Assembly: GCA_964617875.1 (NCBI GenBank)
Contig: CAZUAI010000069.1
Coordinates: 1 to 30,133, forward strand
Direction: 5' to 3'
DNA length: 30,133 nt
DNA from: CAZMVY01 sp964617875
GTDB lineage: Bacteria; Planctomycetota; Phycisphaerae; UBA1845; PWPN01
This document shows, one piece after another, positions 7,234 through 15,274 of the stretch. Both the position numbers and the translations under genes were made by a program. Each line of letters starts with the position of its first letter. Positions within the stretch are counted from its first letter, which is position 1. The notes beneath the pieces were generated by a model. That model was not told the origin of the DNA and ran no database searches. It saw only the letters and a list, made by a program, of their open reading frames with translations.

Positions 7234-9504
7234 GTGCTTACGGACGCCGTCCAGTCCGCCCGCTCCCCCCGCAGGATTCCCCTCCGAATCCACGGCATGA
7301 CTTGCGGTGCCTGCGTCGGGCGTGTTGAGCGAGCCCTGCGCGCGGTCGAGGGCGTCTCCGACGCGGTCGTGAACCTCGCCGGCGGAACGGCCGTGGTAAC
7401 GCTCGTGGAAACGGGCACCGGGATGCCCGATGCCGCCGCCCTGACGCGAGCGGTCGAGGACGCGGGCTATCGGGCGACAGCGGCGGATGCCCGATCGCCC
7501 TTCGACGAAGGCACGCCCGGCCCGGCGGACGAGTCCCGAGACGCACGGCAGCGACGGCGAGCCGTGATCGCGGCGGCCGTGCTGGGCCTGCCCGTAATGG
7601 CGTTGCATCTGTTGGCCCGGCCCTCGGCGTTCCACGAACACGGCTTGCCCGCCTCGCCGCCCGTGCAGGCCGCACTCGTCCTCGCGATGCTTCTTTCGGC
7701 GGCGGGTGCGCCGATCCTGCGCGGCGGGTTCCGGGCCGCCCGGCGTCGTGCGCCGAACATGGACCTCCTCATCGCGATGGGCGTGACCGCCGCCTTTGCG
7801 GGTGGCCTCGCCGCACTCGCCGGGGCCATCGGAACCACCGCGCATGCGCACACAGGCTACTTCGACACCGCTGCGATGATCCTTCTGTTCGTCAACGTCG
7901 GGAAGTATCTCGAGGCTCGTGCCCGCGGCCGGGCCTCGTCGGCCCTTCGGGCGCTCGCGCGGCGGGCGCCGCAGACGGCCCTGCAAATCCGCGATGGCAA
8001 AGCCTCCCGCGTGCCGGTGGCCGAAGTGCGGGTCGGTGATCACCTCCGCGTCAGCGCGGACGAGTTCGTCCCGGTAGACGGCCGCGTGATCGAAGGCGAG
8101 GCGGCCGTCGATCAGTCGATGCTCACGGGTGAATCCGTGCCGGTCGATGCCGGGCCGGGCTCCTCTGTCTACGGCGGCACGCTCGTTACGGGCGGGTCGG
8201 TTCTCCTGGTGGCCACCGCGGTCGGCGCCGACTCGGCGGTCGCGCGGATCGCCCGCCTCGTCGAGCAGGCCCAGGCCGGCCGCACACGGCTCCAGAGAAT
8301 CGCCGACCGTGCGGCGGCGGTCTTTGTGCCGATCGTCATGCTCCTGGCGGCCGTCACCTTCATCGGTTGGCTCCTCGCGGGTCTGACCGGGGGGCATGCT
8401 CATCCAAGCCCGATCGCGCTCGCGCTTGCGCGGGCGATTGCCGTTCTGGTGGTGGCCTGCCCGTGCGCGATGGGGCTTGCCACGCCGGCCGCCGTCATGG
8501 TCGCCACCGGCAACGCCGCCCTTCGCGGCATCCTCGTCCGTGATGCGGCGGCGCTCGAAGCGGCCGGGCGTGCCGACATCGTTCTGCTCGACAAGACCGG
8601 GACGCTCACGACCGGCCGGCCCACCGTGACGGAGATCGCCGGTACGGACACCACGATCGAGCCGCGCGAGCTTCTTCGCCTCGCGGCGTCGGCTGAGCAG
8701 TTCTCGCAACACCCGCTCGCACACGCCATCGTCGCCCGTGCGAAGCAGGACGGCATCGAGCCCGCGATCCCCGATGCGTATGAGCAGCGGGCCGGCCTCG
8801 GTGTATCCGCCCTTCTGGGCGGCCGCAGGATCCTCGTCGGGAGCCCGGCGTTCCTCGAAGGCTGTGGCGCGGACTGTGCTGATACGCAGGGCCACGCGGA
8901 CCGCCTCGCACGCGAGGGCCGGACGGTGATCCTTGTCGCGGTCGATGGCCGACCGGCCGGGCTGATCGCCATCGCCGACCGACCGCGGCCGGCCGCCGCG
9001 CGGGCCATCGACGACCTGCGTCGGCTCGGCCTCGACGCCGTCATGGTCACCGGCGACGACCGTCGTACGGCCACGGCGGTGGCGGCGGCGGTCGGCATTC
9101 AGGACGTACAGGCCGAGCTGTCCCCGGACGGCAAGGTCGGCGCCGTGCGGGAGCTTCAATCGCGGGGACGGCGCGTCATCTTCGTCGGCGACGGCATCAA
9201 TGACGCCCCCGCCCTCGCCGCCGCGGACGCCGGAATCGCCTTCGCCGCCGGAACCGACATCGCCGCGGAGGCGGCCGGTATCACGCTCGTCGGAAGCGAT
9301 CTTCGCCTCGTCGTCGAGGCCGTCCTGCTGGCCCGCCGATCCGTCCGCATCATCCGCCAGAACCTGTTCTGGGCGTTCGCGTATAATGTGGCGGCGATCC
9401 CGCTCGCGGCAACGGGGGTCCTGCCGGCGCCCGTGGCGGCCGCAACGATGATGCTCAGCTCGATCTCGGTCGTGCTGAACTCGCTGCGATTGCAGGATCG
9501 ATAG
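7234..9504 (+). CDS. copA: Copper-exporting P1B-1-type ATPase
   Basis: A 756-residue membrane pump exporting Cu(I) from the cytoplasm using ATP. Domains in order: one N-terminal HMA domain (GMTCGAC, Cys24 and Cys27), membrane helices, the actuator domain with TGES (298-301), the membrane Cys-Pro-Cys (409-411), DKTGT with the phosphorylated Asp453, the HP motif (493-494) and GDGINDAP (from 652). Tyr717-Asn718 and MLSS near the end (from Met740) are the extra Cu(I) determinants of P1B-1 ATPases. Start GTG 7234 follows the chaperone stop by three bases. Length and motif set are complete, so it should be functional. A GC-rich hairpin and a 111-bp gap separate it from the reductase gene. Confidence 0.95.
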   Translation: MLTDAVQSARSPRRIPLRIHGMTCGACVGRVERALRAVEGVSDAVVNLAGGTAVVTLVETGTGMPDAAALTRAVEDAGYRATAADARSPFDEGTPGPADESRDARQRRRAVIAAAVLGLPVMALHLLARPSAFHEHGLPASPPVQAALVLAMLLSAAGAPILRGGFRAARRRAPNMDLLIAMGVTAAFAGGLAALAGAIGTTAHAHTGYFDTAAMILLFVNVGKYLEARARGRASSALRALARRAPQTALQIRDGKASRVPVAEVRVGDHLRVSADEFVPVDGRVIEGEAAVDQSMLTGESVPVDAGPGSSVYGGTLVTGGSVLLVATAVGADSAVARIARLVEQAQAGRTRLQRIADRAAAVFVPIVMLLAAVTFIGWLLAGLTGGHAHPSPIALALARAIAVLVVACPCAMGLATPAAVMVATGNAALRGILVRDAAALEAAGRADIVLLDKTGTLTTGRPTVTEIAGTDTTIEPRELLRLAASAEQFSQHPLAHAIVARAKQDGIEPAIPDAYEQRAGLGVSALLGGRRILVGSPAFLEGCGADCADTQGHADRLAREGRTVILVAVDGRPAGLIAIADRPRPAAARAIDDLRRLGLDAVMVTGDDRRTATAVAAAVGIQDVQAELSPDGKVGAVRELQSRGRRVIFVGDGINDAPALAAADAGIAFAAGTDIAAEAAGITLVGSDLRLVVEAVLLARRSVRIIRQNLFWAFAYNVAAIPLAATGVLPAPVAAATMMLSSISVVLNSLRLQDR

Positions 9505-9527
9505 GGCCGTTTTCGACAGGACGCCCT

Positions 9528-9578
9528 TGTTGTGGTGCGGCCGTCGTGCCTGCCGGCCCGGGCAGGCCGGAAGCCTGC
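9528..9578 (+). repeat. Palindromic intergenic element, diverged member of the GTTGTGGTGC family
   Basis: Begins with GTTGTGGTGC and continues into a strong palindrome (GCCTGCC at 9548-9554, GGCAGGC at 9561-9567), then GGAAGCCTGCA. The first ten bases equal those of the repeats at 28431 and 30001, and the palindrome uses the same GCCTGC words, but the middle differs. It could also act as a partial terminator between copA and the reductase gene. Confidence 0.4.
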
Positions 9579-9615
9579 ATCGCAACGGGGCAGTTGACTG
9601 GAGGTAACCGCGAGT

Positions 9616-12072
9616 ATGCGAAGTCCGACCACCTGCCGGAGCCTTGTGAAAACAGCCCGGCGATCGATCGCCGGGGCCGCCTTGTCGAGAATGACGATGG
9701 TCGCCGCGGCGCTCGCGTGCATTGCGCCGTTTCCCGGCTTCGCTTCCGCTGCGCCGCCCGCCGCGACGCCCAAGACCGGAGCCGACCGCACGCCGAAGGC
9801 GACCGTTGAGATGATCGCGGACCAGGCCGCGCTGACGCCCGGCCGGTCCGTCACGCTCGCCCTGCGGTTCACGCTGGAGAAGGACTGGCACATCTACTGG
9901 CGGAACGCGGGCACGGCGGGCATGCCGCCATCGGCCCGATGGAAGCTGCCGCCGGGGTTCGCCGCGGGCCCCCTCCAGTTCCCCGCGCCGAAGCGTTACT
10001 CCACGCCGGCCGGCGACTCGTTCATCCTGGAAGGCCGCCCTGCGCTTCTGCTGGAACTCAAGGTTCCCGAAGACGCTCCGGTCGGAAAGGACGTCGAGAT
10101 CGCCGGCACGATCACCTGGCTCATCTGCAAGGAATCGTGCATCCGCGAGAAGCAGGACGTCGCCCTCACGCTGCCCGTGCAGGCGAAGGACGCGGAGGCC
10201 CGGCCCGCGAACGAACCGGCGTTCCGCGCGGCACGGCGGTTCCTGCCCGTGCCGGCGGCCGAAGCGAACTACCTGACGCTTACGACGGCGGCGAGCGTCG
10301 ACCGCCTGCGGCCGGGCGACGAGGCGAAGGCCGCCGTGGTTCTCGACATCAGGGACGGACACCACATTCAGTCAAACAAGCCTCTGTCCGCCGCATTCGT
10401 CGCCACCGACATCTTCACCGACGACATCGCAGGGCTGACGCTCGGCCATCCGCAGTTTCCGCCGGACAAAAGGCGGAACGTCCCCGAGCTGGGCGAGGTC
10501 GCCGAGTTCGCCGGGCGCGTCGTCATCATTCTGCCCGTCAAGGCCAACCCGGACCTGGCGGGCCCCGAGGTCCGCGTGACTGGCGTGCTGACGTACCAGG
10601 CGTGTGACGACAAGACGGGCCAGTGCTTCCTGCCCGAGAGCCTCGAGTGGAGCCTCTCGATCCCCGTCGGCGACGCCAACGGGACCGTCAAGACGACGCA
10701 TCCGGACATCTTCGGCACGGCCGCCGCCGGCGCGCCCGCGAGCCGGGCCGCGGAACGCGAAGCCGCGCAGATCGGCGCGACCGCCGGCGGATTCACGCTC
10801 GACCGCGCCGTCGTCGTTCATCGCGAGCAGGCCGAGCGCCCGCTGTGGCTGTGGATCGTGCTGGCCGTCGTGGCCGGCCTCCTGCTGAACGTCACGCCGT
10901 GCGTGCTGCCGGTCATCTCGATCAAGGTGCTGAGCTTCGTCCAGCAGGCGCAGGAATCGCCGGCCCGTGTGCTGCGGCTGGGCCTGGCCTTTGCCGCGGG
11001 TATGATGCTCGTGGTCAACATCCTCGCCTTCCTTGCGACGGGGGCCAACCTTGTCTGGGGTCAGCACTTTCAGCGCCCGGAGTTCGTCATCGCGATGGCG
11101 GCCATCATCTTCGCCTTCGGCCTCAGCCTCTTCGGCGTGTTCGAGTTCGGCGTCCCGCGAGCCATCGAGGAGGCGGCCGGCCGCCAGGAACGGGAGGGCT
11201 ACCTCGGTTCGTTCGCCAAGGGGGCGCTGGCGACGGCGCTCGGCACGCCGTGCCTCGGGCCGGTGCTCGGCGCGGTACTGACGTGGGCCGTCTCGCAGCC
11301 GACGGCGGTCGTCTTCCTCGTGTTCAATGCGATCGGCGTCGGGATGGCCGCCCCCTATGTCCTGCTGACGGCAAACCCGCGGTGGCTCCGCTTCGTCCCG
11401 AGGCCCGGCCCGTGGATGGAGACGTTCAAGCACATCATGGGCTTCGTGCTCATGGCGACGGTTGTGTACCTGCTCAGCATCATCCAGGGGCAGAGTGGCC
11501 CCGGCGTCGTTTCGGCGGCGGCCTTGCTGGTCGGCGTCGGCGCCGCGTGCTGGATCTGGGGCCGCTTCGTCACGCCGGACAGCACGACCGGAGGCCGCGT
11601 CGTGGTGGGCGTGGTTGCGCTGGGCATCCTGGTTGCCTGCTGGCTGACGTTCGTGCGCCCCGCCGGCCGAACCGCGTCGATACCCCAGGCCGCCGTCGCG
11701 CCGCACGGGCGGATCCCCTGGGAGCCGTTTTCACTCGCCCGGCTCGAGCAGCTGACCGCCGAGGGCAAGACCGTCATGGTCGACGTCACCGCCGAGTGGT
11801 GCCTCAACTGCAAGTACAACCTCAAGTTCGTGTTCGACACCGATGAGGTCGCCCGAACGGTGCAGGAACTCGGCGTCGTGCCGTTGATCGCCGACTGGAC
11901 AGGCTACGACGAAGATATCGGGCGCTTCATCCAGAAACTCGCCCCGGGCGCCAGCATACCACTGCTCGCCATCTTTCCGGCCGGCCGGCCGACGGAGCCG
12001 ACAGTGCTGCTGGGCCTGCTCACAAAAGACCAGGTTCTTGCAGAAATCGCGAACGCTGCCCGGTCCCGTTAA
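9616..12072 (+). CDS. ScsB/DsbD-type membrane thiol-disulfide reductase
   Basis: An 818-residue protein that should carry electrons from cytoplasmic thioredoxin across the inner membrane to periplasmic thiols. Seen in order: signal sequence; a first N-terminal domain with LICKESC (Cys171, Cys175); a second DsbD-alpha-like domain with YQACDDKTGQCFLP (Cys330, Cys337); a multi-helix membrane domain with NVTPCVLP (Cys429) and GTPCLGP (Cys546), the redox Cys pair; and a C-terminal thioredoxin domain with AEWCLNC (Cys729, Cys732). The doubled N-terminal region fits ScsB better than classical DsbD; ScsB is known from copper-tolerance loci. GGAGG lies 11 bases before ATG 9616. It follows the copper genes on the same strand, suggesting protection or repair of exported thiol proteins under copper stress. 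Confidence 0.88.
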   Translation: MRSPTTCRSLVKTARRSIAGAALSRMTMVAAALACIAPFPGFASAAPPAATPKTGADRTPKATVEMIADQAALTPGRSVTLALRFTLEKDWHIYWRNAGTAGMPPSARWKLPPGFAAGPLQFPAPKRYSTPAGDSFILEGRPALLLELKVPEDAPVGKDVEIAGTITWLICKESCIREKQDVALTLPVQAKDAEARPANEPAFRAARRFLPVPAAEANYLTLTTAASVDRLRPGDEAKAAVVLDIRDGHHIQSNKPLSAAFVATDIFTDDIAGLTLGHPQFPPDKRRNVPELGEVAEFAGRVVIILPVKANPDLAGPEVRVTGVLTYQACDDKTGQCFLPESLEWSLSIPVGDANGTVKTTHPDIFGTAAAGAPASRAAEREAAQIGATAGGFTLDRAVVVHREQAERPLWLWIVLAVVAGLLLNVTPCVLPVISIKVLSFVQQAQESPARVLRLGLAFAAGMMLVVNILAFLATGANLVWGQHFQRPEFVIAMAAIIFAFGLSLFGVFEFGVPRAIEEAAGRQEREGYLGSFAKGALATALGTPCLGPVLGAVLTWAVSQPTAVVFLVFNAIGVGMAAPYVLLTANPRWLRFVPRPGPWMETFKHIMGFVLMATVVYLLSIIQGQSGPGVVSAAALLVGVGAACWIWGRFVTPDSTTGGRVVVGVVALGILVACWLTFVRPAGRTASIPQAAVAPHGRIPWEPFSLARLEQLTAEGKTVMVDVTAEWCLNCKYNLKFVFDTDEVARTVQELGVVPLIADWTGYDEDIGRFIQKLAPGASIPLLAIFPAGRPTEPTVLLGLLTKDQVLAEIANAARSR

Positions 12073-12082
12073 ATGACGACGT

Positions 12083-12098
12083 TCGGGCAAGAGCCCGA
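12083..12098 (+). terminator. Hairpin after the reductase gene
   Basis: TCGGGC, loop AAGA, GCCCGA: a perfect 6-bp stem 10 bases after the stop of the ScsB/DsbD gene, followed by TCTT rather than a full T-run. It is a plausible end point for the copper module transcript. Confidence 0.4.
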
Positions 12099-12140
12099 TC
12101 TTCGGCCTCCCTCGACCACGTGGCATGAAGGAGGTGTCTC

Positions 12141-12530
12141 GTGCCAATCCGCATGCGCATCACAGCTCTTGGTCGGCGTGAGGTGAACATTCCGCAGGCG
12201 AACGTGGTTTCTCATGCCCGCATCCGCGTCGAACGGCCGGCCCCGGAGGGCTTCACGGGCAGGCTCACCGCGTACAACAACGTCGGCAGCCCCGCGAGGC
12301 TCGGTTCGCTGGTGTTCGATCTGCGGGCGGGCGAATCGCCATCCTACAACGCGCACTTGCACGGCGCGGGGATCAGGCAGATGAACTCGCACGTCTCTGT
12401 GCTTGTGTTGCAGAACTGGTGCTTCTCGTTCGGCGGGACGAAGATCACGTCGCCCGCCTTGAACGGGCGATCGCCGGTCTCGCTGCGGGCCGTGCCGCTG
12501 CCCTTCCAGACGAGGATCTCGTGTTCGTAG
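12141..12530 (+). CDS. Doubtful hypothetical ORF with a strong Shine-Dalgarno
   Basis: A 129-codon frame starting GTG 12141, preceded by a near-perfect AAGGAGGTG six bases upstream. The first ~70 residues (starting VPIRMRITALGRREVN, through FTGRLTAYNNVG and SLVFDLRAGESP) read like a compact beta-rich protein with GC-rich third positions. The last ~60 codons overlap the cupin gene antisense, and there the translation looks like a shadow. I recognise no family. Possibilities are a real short protein whose end has decayed, or chance. The strong RBS is the main reason to list it. Confidence 0.33.
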   Translation: MPIRMRITALGRREVNIPQANVVSHARIRVERPAPEGFTGRLTAYNNVGSPARLGSLVFDLRAGESPSYNAHLHGAGIRQMNSHVSVLVLQNWCFSFGGTKITSPALNGRSPVSLRAVPLPFQTRISCS

Positions 12531-12697
12531 GGGTGTTCATGGTGCGGCGTGCAGCCGCCGGGTTCGACCTCGAAATGGCGCATGTGGAAGATGTTCGCCC
12601 CGTCGGCCGGACCGATGAGGACCCGGATCCGGGCCCCGATGGCGCCGTCCGTGCAAACCACGTCCTGCCGGTGAGCCTTGATCGGCTGTATCCGCAT
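12344..12697 (-). CDS. Small single-domain cupin protein
   Basis: A 117-residue cytosolic cupin. The first cupin motif is PGGCTPHHEHPYEHE with metal-binding candidates His53, His55 and Glu60; the second is AGDVIFVPPNEKHQF with His93. Such small cupins bind a divalent metal; roles range from sugar isomerisation to dioxygenation and cannot be told from the fold alone. ATG 12697 is set by GAGGAGA five bases upstream; a longer frame to 12751 lacks an RBS. The many Cys near the end (ETCEFICLIPAPCKC) are unusual for the family and could bind metal. It is divergent from the cobalamin riboswitch gene. Confidence 0.85.
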   Translation of the reverse strand: MRIQPIKAHRQDVVCTDGAIGARIRVLIGPADGANIFHMRHFEVEPGGCTPHHEHPYEHEILVWKGSGTARSETGDRPFKAGDVIFVPPNEKHQFCNTSTETCEFICLIPAPCKCAL

Positions 12698-12840
12698 ACC
12701 GTCTCCTCGCAAACCGCCCCGCATTATACCAGACCCGGTCGCCTGAATCATACGGCTTCGCGTGCAGGACCGCGGGGTGTCCGCGGCGCGTTCGGCAAGG
12801 GCGGGAACACGGCAAAGCAGGTCCTTTTCTCTCAGACCTC

Positions 12841-12869
12841 TTGACGTTCCAAAGACCGCGTTGTATGAT
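12841..12869 (+). promoter_or_regulatory. Sigma-70-type promoter of the cobalamin riboswitch transcript
   Basis: TTGACG (-35, 12841-12846), a 17-bp spacer and TATGAT (-10, 12864-12869). Transcription would start near 12876, just before the first paired base of the riboswitch at 12879. Both boxes differ from consensus by one base, making this the best promoter in the window. Confidence 0.75.
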
Positions 12870-12878
12870 GACGCCGTT

Positions 12879-13107
12879 GACAGGTGCCCGGAAACCTGCC
12901 GGATGCGTGCGGAAACCGGGCCAAGAGGGAAGCGTGGTGACCTCCTTCAAGGAATGAGGGGGGAATTCCACCGCGGACGCGCCGCCGTAATGGGCGGTGG
13001 GCAATTCAGCCCGCCAACGTCCCGTTCGATAGCCACTGTCGGGCCCGCAATGGGCACCGGCGGGAAGGTGAACGGGAAACAGCCCTGAGCCGGAAGACCT
13101 GCCTGTC
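12879..13107 (+). promoter_or_regulatory. Cobalamin (B12) riboswitch
   Basis: An RNA element that senses a cobalamin such as adenosylcobalamin and usually lowers expression of B12 genes. Seen: closing stem GACAGGT (12879-12885) with GCCTGTC (13101-13107); the conserved AGAGGGAAGCGTGGTGA (12924-12940); the GCCGCC/GGGCGGT arm near 12992-13009; GCCACTG (13032-13038); CGGGAAGGTG (13061-13070); and the B12 box GAGCCGGAAGACCTGCC (13087-13103). All classic blocks are present in the right order. It precedes an adenosyltransferase gene that makes adenosylcobamides, a natural target of such feedback. Confidence 0.93.
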
Positions 13108-13132
13108 GGAGCCTGATGGTCTTCGCGTTTTT

Positions 13133-13158
13133 GGGACCGCAAGGTTTTGCTCCCTTTT
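13133..13158 (+). terminator. Terminator-like hairpin, candidate expression platform of the riboswitch
   Basis: GGGA, bulge CC, GCAA, loop GGTT, TTGC, TCCC (13133-13154), then TTTT (13155-13158). It lies 25 bases past the riboswitch core and well before cobO. The stem-loop plus T-run suggests that ligand binding decides between termination here and read-through. The remaining leader to 13392 shows another small hairpin (GTGTCC/GGACAC near 13213-13233) and no gene. Confidence 0.5.
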
Positions 13159-13392
13159 CCGGTACGTTCGGGCAAGCGACCTTGAGGCGTCCGTAACGCG
13201 ACGGCCACCAATGTGTCCTCGCGCTCGGGACACCAAGGGATCGACTGTCGCTCCCCTGGACAGCCGTATTGCGCCTTGGCGACCCCTCGAACACGAGGAA
13301 AGTGAACACGGAGGCGGGGCGGCATTACGGCACGGGCTTCGCAGAGCGGGCCGGGATCCTGTGAATGGTGCCGCCGATCAGGGAGGATCAGA

Positions 13393-13911
13393 ATGTCACG
13401 AGGCTACGTTCACGTCTACACCGGCAATGGTAAGGGCAAGACCACGGCTGCGCTGGGCCTGGCCATGCGCGCCGCGGGCGCGGGCCTGCGCGTGTTCATC
13501 GCCCAGTTCGCCAAGGGTATGGATAGCAGCGAGGTGCACGCCTTCTCGCGATTGTCCGACCATGTGGTGTTGAAGCAATTCGGACTGCCGCATTTCGTTC
13601 GCGGACGGCCGATGCCCGCGGACGGGAGCATGGCCTTGCGGGGCTTGCGCGAGGTGGAGACCGCGGTTCACGGCGGCGAGTACGGGATGGTCATCCTCGA
13701 CGAGGCGAACGTCGGCGTTGCCCTGGGTCTCCTCGACGTGGACTGGCTGCTGGAACTGATCGACCAGAAGCCCGAGCCCCTGGAACTCGTTCTCACCGGC
13801 CGGGGCGCACATCCGCGACTCATCGAGCGGGCCGATCTCGTGACGGAGATGCGGGAAGTGAAGCACTACTACCGCAAGGGCGTACTGGCTCGGATCGGCG
13901 TAGACATGTAA
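13393..13911 (+). CDS. cobO: Corrinoid adenosyltransferase (CobO/BtuR/CobA type)
   Basis: A 172-residue cytosolic enzyme that transfers the adenosyl group of ATP to the cobalt of cob(I)alamin-type corrinoids, giving the adenosyl form. Seen: an N-terminal P-loop GNGKGKTTAALG (residues 11-22), a Walker-B-like MVILDEANV, and the family ending REVKHYYRKGVLARIGVDM. Length fits the family. GGGAGGATC lies just before ATG 13393. The cobalamin riboswitch, promoter and terminator-like hairpin upstream indicate B12-feedback control. A short hairpin (CGTGCC/GGCACG, 13920-13936) without a T-run follows the stop. Confidence 0.95.
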   Translation: MSRGYVHVYTGNGKGKTTAALGLAMRAAGAGLRVFIAQFAKGMDSSEVHAFSRLSDHVVLKQFGLPHFVRGRPMPADGSMALRGLREVETAVHGGEYGMVILDEANVGVALGLLDVDWLLELIDQKPEPLELVLTGRGAHPRLIERADLVTEMREVKHYYRKGVLARIGVDM

Positions 13912-13919
13912 GCGTCTTC

Positions 13920-13936
13920 CGTGCCTTTGTGGCACG
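13920..13936 (+). terminator. Hairpin after cobO
   Basis: CGTGCC, loop TTTGT, GGCACG: a perfect 6-bp stem starting nine bases after the cobO stop. No T-run follows, so it may only weaken read-through into the esterase-like gene. Confidence 0.35.
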
Positions 13937-14031
13937 CCGCGCGGCCTTGTCCGGATGTCCGAAATCATCCTGTGTTGCGTGCGGGCAATCTTTCGGGGTA
14001 AAGATACGGGGTCGCTGTCCGAGGAGTGCTC

Positions 14032-15210
14032 ATGGAACCGGTCATCAATCGCAGGGGGTTTCTTCACCGATCCGTTGCTGCGGTCGCGGCCGGACCGGTC
14101 GCCGCGAGCACCGCACGCGCGGCTGCCGCCAATGCCGACCCGTTGAGCCGCCCCGCCGCCGCAGAGTACGACGACCAGGCGCACACGCGCAGGCTCTTCG
14201 GCACAACGCCGCGCCGGCATGCCTTCCAGGCAGAGACCGTCGCCGAGGTCGGACGCTGGCAGACGTCTCTGCGCGGCCGCCTTCGTGAGCTGCTCGGCGT
14301 CGCGATGATGGAACGGGAGGTCCGTTTCGACGGACGGGCGGAACGGGCCGAACGGGTCCAGCTGGACGGCTACGCCCGCGAAAAGTGGTACCTCTGGACC
14401 GAGCCGGACGTGCCCCTGCCCGTCTGGGTGCTGCTGCCCGACAAGCCGGCCTCGACGCCGTGCCCGGTCGTCCTCACGCCGCACGGCCACAACCACCCCG
14501 AGATCTACCTCGGCATCGCCTCCGACGAAAAGGGGCGACAAGCCGTTCTCGACGGCGACCGCGACATCGCCGTCCAGGCCGTTCGCGAGGGATATGTCGC
14601 CGTGCTGCCGACGGCACGCGGGTTCGGCGAGACGATCCGTCCGGAAGACCGCAAGGACAGGAAGGTCAGTTCGTGCCGCACGGGCCTCATGCACGCGGTC
14701 CTGTTCGGGCGGACCATGATCGGGTACCGCGTGTGGGACGTCGCGCGAATCCTCGATTGGCTGCCCACGCGCATCACAATCGACCCGCGTCGCATCGCGA
14801 TTACCGGCAACAGCGGCGGAGGCACGACGAGCCTTTTTGCGGCGGCCTGCGACGAACGAATCAGCGTGGCTGTCCCGAGCTGCTACTTCTGCACATTCAA
14901 GGCGTCGATCGGCTCCATCCACCATTGCGAATGCAACTACGTGCCGGGGCTGCTCCGCGAGGCCGAAATGTACGACGTGGCAGGGCTGATTGCCCCGCGG
15001 CCGTTCCGGGCCATCGCGGGTGAATCCGACCCGATCTTTCCCATTGCGGCCGTCCGGCATGCGTACGACAGGCTCAAGGCCGTGTACCGCGTCGCGGGTG
15101 CCGCGGACCACTGCGAGCTTCACGTCGGCAGCGGCGGCCACCGTTATTACCGCGACGGGGCGTGGCCGTTCATCCGCCGGTGGTTTGAGTCGTTCGCCGC
15201 CAGGGCCTGA
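14032..15210 (+). CDS. Tat-exported alpha/beta-hydrolase (acetyl-xylan-esterase-like)
   Basis: A 392-residue protein with a twin-arginine signal (NRRGFLHRS then an Ala-rich stretch), so exported folded. The mature part is an alpha/beta-hydrolase: LTPHGHNHPE oxyanion-hole region, nucleophile elbow GNSGGG with Ser261, Asp333 in GESDPIFP and His370 in GSGGHRYY form a full catalytic triad. The pattern resembles the dienelactone-hydrolase/acetyl xylan esterase-like proteins common in Planctomycetes, which probably remove acyl groups from glycans. GAGGAG five bases before ATG 14032 decides the start over GTG 14026. It lies 120 bp after cobO and 64 bp before the UroD-like gene on the same strand; whether it is in the B12 regulon is unknown. 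Confidence 0.82.
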   Translation: MEPVINRRGFLHRSVAAVAAGPVAASTARAAAANADPLSRPAAAEYDDQAHTRRLFGTTPRRHAFQAETVAEVGRWQTSLRGRLRELLGVAMMEREVRFDGRAERAERVQLDGYAREKWYLWTEPDVPLPVWVLLPDKPASTPCPVVLTPHGHNHPEIYLGIASDEKGRQAVLDGDRDIAVQAVREGYVAVLPTARGFGETIRPEDRKDRKVSSCRTGLMHAVLFGRTMIGYRVWDVARILDWLPTRITIDPRRIAITGNSGGGTTSLFAAACDERISVAVPSCYFCTFKASIGSIHHCECNYVPGLLREAEMYDVAGLIAPRPFRAIAGESDPIFPIAAVRHAYDRLKAVYRVAGAADHCELHVGSGGHRYYRDGAWPFIRRWFESFAARA

Positions 15211-15274
15211 CCGGCGGCCGTCGGCCTGCGTCCGGCTTGACCGGCCCCCCCCGGGCCCCTAGAGTGCGCAGGCG

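Noticed and set aside
6694..10365. 3.7-kb minus-strand open frame across copZ, copA and part of the reductase gene
   Set aside because: Its translation is Arg/Gly/Asp-rich low-complexity and antisense to genes with complete catalytic motifs.
10372..11706. Minus-strand frame opposite the ScsB/DsbD gene
   Set aside because: Composition of Arg, His, Asp and Glu typical of antisense GC-rich frames; the plus strand has all redox Cys motifs.
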